In this document: positions 5,230 through 10,089 of the stretch, in pieces | Layout of the letters: each line of letters starts with the position of its first letter | How positions within the stretch are numbered: position 1 is the first letter of the stretch | The notes under the pieces: generated by a model | The model's database searches: none | The model's input: only the letters and a program-made list of their open reading frames with translations | Told to the model about the DNA's origin: nothing | Assembly (NCBI GenBank): GCA_964449175.1 | Contig: CAYUYH010000085.1 | Span: 1 to 10,089, forward strand | Origin: CAYUYH01 sp964449175 | GTDB taxonomy: Bacteria > Planctomycetota > Phycisphaerae > SM23-33 | Reading direction: 5' to 3' | DNA: 10,089 nt | Translations under genes and position numbers: made by a program

Positions 5230-6978
5230 CTAGTGTCGCTCGACCGCCCTGGTGAGGCTGGGGATGAAGTACTCATCGACCACATGTTCCCAGCTCATCC
5301 TGCTTGCCAGCTCCCAGCCGCTGGCCATCCTGCGCCTAGCGGCGGCCTTGTCGCGCGGGAGGCGACCGAACAGCTCCGAAGCCAGGCGGCTGTTTTCCTC
5401 GGACTCGATCCGGTCGCGTTCGGCCATGGGCAGGTCGCGCAGTTGCTGGAAGGAGAGATTCTCCGCCGGCTTGATGTAGTTGCCGACGATGATGTTGCCC
5501 GCCTTCCGCTTGCCGGCGGCTCGCAGGGCCAGCCCGGTGCAGCCGCAGACGTTGGACACGAGGCATGTCGCCCCGCAGCTCAGCGGCTCGAGCTGGCTGA
5601 TGCCGAACGGCTCGTAGACGCTCAGCCCGAACTCCGCGTCCGTGCCGCAGCGGCAGTCGGCGAAGGTCATGTCTTCCGGCATGCGGTCGCCGCAGTACTT
5701 GTGGTTCCAGTCCCACTGGTTGACCAGCACGACGCGGACGGCCTGGTGGTTGCGGTTGAAGTTGTCGAACATGTCACCGAGGGTGTCCTCGCCGCCGATG
5801 AGGTCGGGGTAGCCGTTCTCGTGTGCGACGGGCCAGCCGTAGACCCGCTCCATGTGGCGGATGTCCTGCGGTCGCCGCTGTCCGGCCAGCGTGCCGAGCA
5901 TGAAGTAGACGGCCGATTCGCCGCGCTCGGCGAACATGGCGTCCATGTGGTGCAGCACGCCGACGTCTCGCCAGATTCCCTTGCTGAGCACGGGCCGGCA
6001 GACGTGCGTGAACACCCACGTGGGCCTGCTGCCGAAGAGGTTCTCGCAGTAGGTATGCATGCGATCCATGGACTCGGCCTTCTGCTGATCTGTCACGGCC
6101 ACGGTCGGGATGCCGTTGTACAGCAGGTCGATGTCCATCGTCTGGAAATGCGGGTCCATGAACCGCAGCTCCTGCTCGACGTAGTCGCCGACGGCGAACA
6201 CGTGGTCGCAGTACCTGGCTGCCTTGACCAGCGGGTGTTTGAAGAAGCCGCCGACCTCGGGGAAGACCTCTTCCAGCGTTTTTCCCTCGGCCATGCCGGC
6301 CCGCATCAGGTTGTAGAACACCGTGTCGTGGCCGGGGGTCTTCTCGACGATCGACCGGACGGTCGCCACCTCGTGGGCATAGAAGACGGTGCGCGTGTTC
6401 GGCTTGCCGTCAAGCACGGCCTTCAGCGCGGTGGGCATGCCCATGTACTCGTGGGCCAGGACGACCGTGCGCTCGCCGTTGTTGAAGCAGCCCATCGCGG
6501 TCAGCGCCTCGATGGCCGGCACGGCCATGCGAATGTACTCCTCGAACTCCCAGATGTTCTCGAACTTGTCGGACTGGATGCCGAACTTCCTGAAGAGCTC
6601 CACCTTGAAGAGGTTCAACCGGTCGCGGTTGGCGTGGAACACGTCGACGATCAGCGCCTCGACCTCCACGCTGGTGCCCGTGCACGGCTCGGTGATCTGG
6701 CGCGTGCCGTAGATGATCCCGACGTCGTAGGTCTTCTCGATGGGCATGAACTTCTCGCGCCACGGGGAGGGGTTGACCGCGTCGAGCGAGCTGTAGATGA
6801 CCTTGCCGCCCTCGCCCAGGCGGAGATTGACCGGCTTGTCCGTCTGGAAGAGCGGGCCGGTCACGATCGTGCGATTGACCTTCTCCTGGTACGACTTCGC
6901 CGTCACCAGCCCGGCGAGCACAGCTCCGATTCCCCCGACCTTCTCCACGGCCTCGTGAGTCACGTGAACTACATTCAT
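5230..6978 (-). CDS. Glycogen/starch synthase-like GT-B glycosyltransferase (GT3-like)
   Basis: Probable glycogen synthase (582 aa) that would extend alpha-1,4-glucan chains from a nucleotide-glucose donor in the cytoplasm. The N-terminus MNVVHVTHEAVEKVGGIGAV (1-20) holds the KVGG donor-loop motif of glycogen synthases. Further landmarks are AHEYMGMPTALKA (175-187), the FYAHEVATVRSIV segment (199-211), CRPVLSKGIWRDVG (327-340) at the start of the second Rossmann domain with R328 and K333 as likely phosphate contacts, and an E-x7-E pair, E456 and E464, in EPFGISQLEPLSCGA. Layout and length resemble the eukaryote-type GT3 synthases also found in some bacteria rather than the roughly 480-aa GlgA of family GT5. 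The start at 6976-6978 has AAGGA 6 bases upstream; a start at 7002 would add eight untypical residues. No other glycogen genes are in the window. The donor sugar cannot be told from the sequence. Confidence 0.82.
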   Translation of the reverse strand: MNVVHVTHEAVEKVGGIGAVLAGLVTAKSYQEKVNRTIVTGPLFQTDKPVNLRLGEGGKVIYSSLDAVNPSPWREKFMPIEKTYDVGIIYGTRQITEPCTGTSVEVEALIVDVFHANRDRLNLFKVELFRKFGIQSDKFENIWEFEEYIRMAVPAIEALTAMGCFNNGERTVVLAHEYMGMPTALKAVLDGKPNTRTVFYAHEVATVRSIVEKTPGHDTVFYNLMRAGMAEGKTLEEVFPEVGGFFKHPLVKAARYCDHVFAVGDYVEQELRFMDPHFQTMDIDLLYNGIPTVAVTDQQKAESMDRMHTYCENLFGSRPTWVFTHVCRPVLSKGIWRDVGVLHHMDAMFAERGESAVYFMLGTLAGQRRPQDIRHMERVYGWPVAHENGYPDLIGGEDTLGDMFDNFNRNHQAVRVVLVNQWDWNHKYCGDRMPEDMTFADCRCGTDAEFGLSVYEPFGISQLEPLSCGATCLVSNVCGCTGLALRAAGKRKAGNIIVGNYIKPAENLSFQQLRDLPMAERDRIESEENSRLASELFGRLPRDKAAARRRMASGWELASRMSWEHVVDEYFIPSLTRAVERH

Positions 6979-6993
6979 GGCAATCCTTTCCCT

Positions 6994-7016
6994 ACTACGC
7001 ACTCCGCACTACGCAC
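6994..7016. repeat. Short tandem repeat, 7-bp unit ACTMCGC
   Basis: Three adjoining 7-bp units, ACTACGC, ACTCCGC and ACTACGC, plus a partial AC lie just upstream of the glycogen synthase ribosome-binding site. With the predicted promoter, this array would form the start of the mRNA leader. No function is recognised; it could be slippage-prone DNA or a copy of a dispersed genomic repeat. Confidence 0.7.
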
Positions 7017-7017
7017 A

Positions 7018-7033
7018 ATGATAATAGTATCAT
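7018..7033. promoter_or_regulatory. 16-bp inverted repeat over the glycogen synthase -10 region
   Basis: ATGATA-ATAG-TATCAT is a perfect inverted repeat with 6-bp arms. It overlaps the predicted -10 of the minus-strand glycogen synthase promoter, a location suited to a repressor. It shares the 9-mer ATAATAGTA with the palindrome in the isc promoter. Confidence 0.4.
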
Positions 7034-7048
7034 CGGTAGATTCACCAA
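7021..7048 (-). promoter_or_regulatory. Candidate promoter of the glycogen synthase gene
   Basis: On the minus strand TTGGTG (7048-7043) and TATTAT (7026-7021) are 16 bases apart, giving a start near 7014 and a leader of about 36 bases. The -10 matches the consensus at five of six positions and the -35 at three of six, so the call is moderate. Confidence 0.4.
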
Positions 7049-7069
7049 CCAGAATGACACGGAGTTGCC

Positions 7070-7098
7070 TTGCGGATCGAATGCCAGCAGGTGATAAT
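7070..7098 (+). promoter_or_regulatory. Candidate promoter of the restriction-modification operon
   Basis: TTGCGG (7070-7075) and GATAAT (7093-7098) are 17 bases apart. Transcription would begin near 7105, about 38 bases before the endonuclease start codon. The -10 matches five of six consensus positions and the -35 three of six. Confidence 0.45.
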
Positions 7099-7142
7099 GC
7101 ATTAGGGATGCGGGAAGCCACTCCGTTATCCTAGGGCCCAGG

Positions 7143-8102
7143 ATGGGAGTCAACGCCGACAAGCCAGGCAGATGGAAAGAGGACATCGCTCGGTCCGTGG
7201 ACTTCTACAACGACTGGTTCCTCCGATTCGCCCCAAAGGCCTATCGCGACACTCGACTCGCCACGACGGGGCAGGTGAAGTCGGCTCTGAAGCGGACAGG
7301 AAACCTGTGTGATATCTCGCCGCGCATCCTCCGCGACCATCCAGAAGTCCTCCAGATTCTCCGCATGGGTACAGCGCCACCGCTTGCCCGTGATCGGCTC
7401 GTCGGATTAGCCAAGGTGTCGAGGAATCTCGTAGCCAGCATGGAGGAACACGGGAGAACGCCCCCCAAGATGGGAGACGATCAGGTGGAAGGGGAATTGT
7501 CGAGGGTCGGGGAGATGATCAGGCGATTGGCTGATACCGACGTATTCCCCTGGCTAGCTTCGAGAAAGAAGCCAACGGAGAAAGAAGTCTACCGCGCCGC
7601 GACGATTGTCGCCGACCGGCTTTGTGGCGCAATAGCGAACCCTATCATCCGTAACGCACAGGAGAGGCGGCAGCTTGACACAATCAAGCGATGGCTACAG
7701 CGACGGGGATACGTATTCGTCCCACCTGGCACCAAGGTGAAGCTGTCAGATATGAGGCCGGGCCAATTTGCCTTTCGTCTGAACGTGCCCGTTAGTATCT
7801 CTAAGGGGCAGCATGTGGTCGTCCCAGTTGACACTGCGATCAAGCGCAAGAAGGGAGGCCGGAGGAGATTGCCTCTCCTGATAGAGGCAAAATCGGCTGG
7901 CGATTTCACAAATGTCAATAAGCGGCGGAAGGAGGAGGCCACGAAGATAAGGCAGCTTCGCGCAACGTATGGGGATGACGTCCCGTATGTTCTGTTCCTC
8001 TGCGGCTATTTCGACACCGGCTATCTTGGATACGAGGCTGCAGAGGGAATAGACTGGATCTGGGAGCATAGGATCGAAGACTTCAGGGAGTTCGGCGCGT
8101 GA
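7143..8102 (+). CDS. Type II restriction endonuclease, XamI family
   Basis: This 319-aa protein matches the XamI restriction endonuclease family as I recall it: N-terminal VNADKPGRWKEDIARSVDFY (3-22), FAPKAYRDTR (29-38), and the C-terminal run FLCGYFDTGYLGYEAAEGID (285-304) ending IWEHRIEDF. A PD-(D/E)xK-type site is visible as D230 in VVVPVDTAI and E248-x-K250 in LLIEAKSAGDF, followed by NKRRKEEATKIRQLRATYG. XamI cuts GTCGAC; that specificity is inferred here, not shown. The ATG at 7143 has only a short AGG two bases upstream, so initiation looks weak, perhaps keeping nuclease levels low. The gene overlaps the methyltransferase by 4 bp. Base composition is visibly less GC-rich than the genes on either side, suggesting acquisition by transfer. 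No frameshift or lost residue is apparent, so it is probably active. Confidence 0.88.
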   Translation: MGVNADKPGRWKEDIARSVDFYNDWFLRFAPKAYRDTRLATTGQVKSALKRTGNLCDISPRILRDHPEVLQILRMGTAPPLARDRLVGLAKVSRNLVASMEEHGRTPPKMGDDQVEGELSRVGEMIRRLADTDVFPWLASRKKPTEKEVYRAATIVADRLCGAIANPIIRNAQERRQLDTIKRWLQRRGYVFVPPGTKVKLSDMRPGQFAFRLNVPVSISKGQHVVVPVDTAIKRKKGGRRRLPLLIEAKSAGDFTNVNKRRKEEATKIRQLRATYGDDVPYVLFLCGYFDTGYLGYEAAEGIDWIWEHRIEDFREFGA

Positions 8103-9682
8103 GCACACGTCAGTTGGCCAAGATCGAGCAGGAGCGCCTGGAGATTCAAGCAGCCTTGGACTCGGCCAGGTCATTCGCCCAACGCAACAAGCTTGGCCAG
8201 TTTGCCACGCCGCCGGGCTTGGCTCTGAGCGTTCTGCGTCTGGCGAGATCGCTCCTCCCTCCTCGATGTGCGGTGCGGTTTCTTGACCCCGCGTTCGGAA
8301 CCGGCGCGTTCTACTCCGCCCTGCTTCAGTCCTTTCCCAAGAGCCGTATCGAGTGGAGCAAGGGCGTCGAAATCGACCCGCATTACGGGCAGCCGGCTTG
8401 TGAGCTCTGGAATCACACGCCTCTGTCGCTCAGTCTATGCGATTTCACGAAGATCGCCCCACCAGTTGCAGAAGACGAGAAGGCAACACTGATCGTCTGC
8501 AACCCTCCCTATGTCCGACATCACCATCTACAGACAAGTGAGAAGCAGCGCCTTCGCGCGCTGTCCATGGGTGCAGCTGGTGTGGACCTGAATGGCTTGG
8601 CGGGTTTGTATTGCCATTTTGTTGCCCTGTCGCATGCCTGGATGGCCAGAAATGCTCTGGCGATCTGGCTCATCCCAAGCGAGTTCATGGATGTCAATTA
8701 TGGGCGCGCGCTCAAGCACTACCTGCTGGGCCGCGTAACGCTGCTACGGATTCATCGGTTCGATCCAGCGGAAGTCCAATTCGACGACGCCCTGGTATCT
8801 TCTGCTATTGTCGCGTTCCGCAACACCACTTCGAGTGCGGAACACCGTGTGCAATTCACGTACGGTGGGACACTTGCCGAGCCCGAACAGCAGCGTGCAA
8901 TCCCAGCTGGCAGGCTGCGCCCCGAGAACAAGTGGTCTGGTCTCCCGGTGGCATCTGGTGATCATCACGAGCAGAGCGGTCGACCGAGGCTAGGGCAGCT
9001 CTTCTCCATAAAACGGGGGCTGGCCACAGGCTCCAATGGTTTCTTCATCATGCCGGAGAGCAAGGCTAGGGACTTGGGGCTTCCGCGGCGGTTCCTCAGG
9101 CCAATCCTACCCAGTCCACGGTTCCTGCATACTGATGAGGTGGGGGCCGACAAGAATGGGTGGCCACTGGTCGAGCCTCGCTTGGTACTCCTAGACTGCA
9201 GGCTCCCAGAAGCTACCGTTTGTGAAGAATGCCCTGAGTTGTGGGCGTATCTTCAGAGTGGGCGTACAGACAGGATTCACGAGCGATACCTGTGCACCCA
9301 CAGAGAGCCCTGGTACTCCCAGGAGGACCGTGCCCCAGCACCCATCCTTTGCACATATATGGGACGATCCGGGAATGGGAAAACGGCGTTCCGTTTTGTC
9401 CTGAACCACTCCAAGGCAATAGCCGCGAACGTCTACCTGATGCTCTATCCGAAGGGCGCATTGGCCCGACTGCTGCCGGAGAACACAAACCTGTTGCGGT
9501 CGGTTTGGTCGGCTCTGAGCCAGATTCCGTGGGCTGCCCTGAGGGACGTTGGGCGAATATACGGAGGAGGGCTACACAAGCTCGAGCCGAAGGAACTCGC
9601 GGCGGCGCCTGCCGAGACAGTCTTGGGATCTCTTCCAGATCGCGCCATCAGCCAGGCACGACAGCTGACTCTGTCTTGGTAG
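8099..9682 (+). CDS. N6-adenine DNA methyltransferase of the restriction-modification pair
   Basis: This 527-aa SAM-dependent DNA methyltransferase should protect host DNA from the endonuclease encoded just before it. Motif X region KLGQFATPPG (31-40), SAM-binding motif I FLDPAFGTGAF (61-71), acidic motif II around EID (91-93) and catalytic motif IV NPPY (135-138) occur in that order, then a long C-terminal part with the probable target-recognition domain beginning at LGQLFSIKRGLATGSNGFF (298-316). This order is the gamma class of N6-adenine enzymes, as in M.SalI and M.XamI relatives. The start is GTG at 8099, overlapping the endonuclease stop as GTGA, so translation is probably coupled; having the nuclease first means protection depends on this coupling or on another promoter. 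No controller gene lies nearby. The reading frame is intact to the TAG at 9680-9682. Confidence 0.92.
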   Translation: MSTRQLAKIEQERLEIQAALDSARSFAQRNKLGQFATPPGLALSVLRLARSLLPPRCAVRFLDPAFGTGAFYSALLQSFPKSRIEWSKGVEIDPHYGQPACELWNHTPLSLSLCDFTKIAPPVAEDEKATLIVCNPPYVRHHHLQTSEKQRLRALSMGAAGVDLNGLAGLYCHFVALSHAWMARNALAIWLIPSEFMDVNYGRALKHYLLGRVTLLRIHRFDPAEVQFDDALVSSAIVAFRNTTSSAEHRVQFTYGGTLAEPEQQRAIPAGRLRPENKWSGLPVASGDHHEQSGRPRLGQLFSIKRGLATGSNGFFIMPESKARDLGLPRRFLRPILPSPRFLHTDEVGADKNGWPLVEPRLVLLDCRLPEATVCEECPELWAYLQSGRTDRIHERYLCTHREPWYSQEDRAPAPILCTYMGRSGNGKTAFRFVLNHSKAIAANVYLMLYPKGALARLLPENTNLLRSVWSALSQIPWAALRDVGRIYGGGLHKLEPKELAAAPAETVLGSLPDRAISQARQLTLSW

Positions 9683-9734
9683 CAAAGCCTATCGTCGCGC
9701 TTCCCTTCCCAGGCCCGTTACTCACCTGCTTCTT

Positions 9735-9769
9735 GCCGGTCACTGTGACCACCGGGCGGCTTGACCGGC
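9735..9769. promoter_or_regulatory. Nested inverted repeats upstream of the UroD-like gene
   Basis: GGTCACTGTGACC (9738-9750) is a perfect 13-bp palindrome. A second pairing, GCCGGTCA (9735-9742) with TGACCGGC (9762-9769), gives an 8-bp stem around a 19-base loop. Three GGTCA half-sites therefore lie in 35 bp. The palindrome centre is about 62 bp before the predicted transcription start, a typical activator distance. No T-run follows, so it is a poor terminator for the methyltransferase gene ending at 9682, though it could serve as one with Rho. The remaining 9683-9734 shows nothing else. Confidence 0.4.
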
Positions 9770-9770
9770 G

Positions 9771-9799
9771 TTGTGGCCGCGGGAGTTGCGTGATATCAT
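9771..9799 (+). promoter_or_regulatory. Candidate extended -10 promoter of the UroD-like gene
   Basis: TTGTGG (9771-9776) and TATCAT (9794-9799) are 17 bases apart, and TGA directly before the -10 gives the extended -10 signature. The start would fall near 9806, about 26 bases before the GTG start codon. This suggests the gene is transcribed apart from the restriction-modification pair. Confidence 0.5.
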
Positions 9800-9831
9800 G
9801 CCCCGCTCTGATTGGCAGGAAAGGAGTTGTC

Positions 9832-10089
9832 GTGGCCATCGGGAGTAATTGGCCGGACGTGCGCCGCAAGCTGATTCGCTGGTGGGAGGGCAAGGGCTTT
9901 GCCCTGTGCCTGAGTTGGCCGAGGGCCGAAGCCCCGGCCGGGCTGACCCGCCCCCCGCAACCGGATGGCCCGCTCGCCAAGTGGACCGATGCCGCCTACC
10001 GCGCGGGGGCGGGCGACTACGACCTGGCCAAGCGGTTCCATGCGGCGGAATCCTTCGCCAACTTCGACACGAACCTGGGCCCGGGCAGC
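9832..10089 (+). CDS. Uroporphyrinogen-decarboxylase-like protein, 5' part only
   Basis: An open frame of 86 codons runs to the right edge without a stop. The GTG at 9832 has a strong AAGGAG site 5 bases upstream and lies behind a plausible promoter. Residues 9-26 (DVRRKLIRWWEGKGFALC) and the end SFANFDTNLGPGS resemble the N-terminal region of the large uroporphyrinogen-III-decarboxylase-like family (related to corrinoid methyltransferases), where many planctomycete members have a WW or WWxG helix and a xxNLGPG segment. These proteins are usually not heme enzymes and their substrates are mostly unknown. The active-site region lies beyond the window, so neither decarboxylase nor methyltransferase activity can be judged. 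GC content is high, like the host genes to the left and unlike the preceding restriction-modification pair. Confidence 0.62.
   Translation, partial: MAIGSNWPDVRRKLIRWWEGKGFALCLSWPRAEAPAGLTRPPQPDGPLAKWTDAAYRAGAGDYDLAKRFHAAESFANFDTNLGPGS

Noticed and set aside
5233..7134. Open frame of 633 codons on the plus strand
   Set aside because: It mirrors the glycogen synthase gene on the opposite strand; the sequence is low-complexity (rich in Val, His, Asp and Leu), as expected of an antisense shadow.
9683..9831. Possible attachment site or direct repeat bounding the restriction-modification cassette
   Set aside because: Comparing this region with 6979-7142 by eye showed no shared repeat beyond a few bases.

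Overview
The window is high-GC, compactly coded bacterial DNA. Family content suggests a planctomycete-like organism, possibly Phycisphaerae. The hints are a eukaryote-type (GT3-like) glycogen synthase, a uroporphyrinogen-decarboxylase-like gene of a kind common in Planctomycetota, and tandem Rrf2 regulators. There is no rRNA or marker gene, so the taxonomic call is only moderate.

Positions 1-4445, minus strand: an iron-sulfur cluster (ISC) assembly operon, transcribed right to left as rrf2-iscS-iscU-iscA-hscB-hscA. Spacings are short (3 to 57 bp), and a good sigma70-type extended -10 promoter with palindromes lies just upstream of the rrf2 gene. IscS supplies sulfur, IscU is the scaffold, IscA is an A-type carrier, and HscB/HscA are the dedicated J-protein and Hsp70 that release the cluster from IscU. 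HscA runs off the left edge, so any ferredoxin gene would lie outside the window. Just upstream, on the same strand, is a second Rrf2 regulator (4632-5051) with a different, more IscR-like cysteine pattern.

Positions 5205-6978, minus strand: a glycogen/starch synthase-like GT-B glycosyltransferase with a strong stem-loop directly after its stop codon.

Positions 6979-7142: a divergent intergenic region with candidate promoters for both sides, a 7-bp tandem repeat and a 16-bp inverted repeat.

Positions 7143-9682, plus strand: a two-gene type II restriction-modification cassette. It holds a XamI-family endonuclease (family specificity GTCGAC) followed, with a 4-bp overlap, by a gamma-type N6-adenine DNA methyltransferase. 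Its base composition looks lower in GC than its neighbours, which fits horizontal acquisition.

Positions 9683-10089: an intergenic region with palindromes and an extended -10 promoter, then the 5' end of a uroporphyrinogen-decarboxylase-like gene cut by the right edge.

No tRNA, rRNA, CRISPR array, insertion sequence or integrase gene was seen. I did not find a clearly new defence or metabolic system. The most interesting points are the paired Rrf2 regulators with different predicted cluster ligands, the tetracysteine HscB, and the palindrome-rich promoters.
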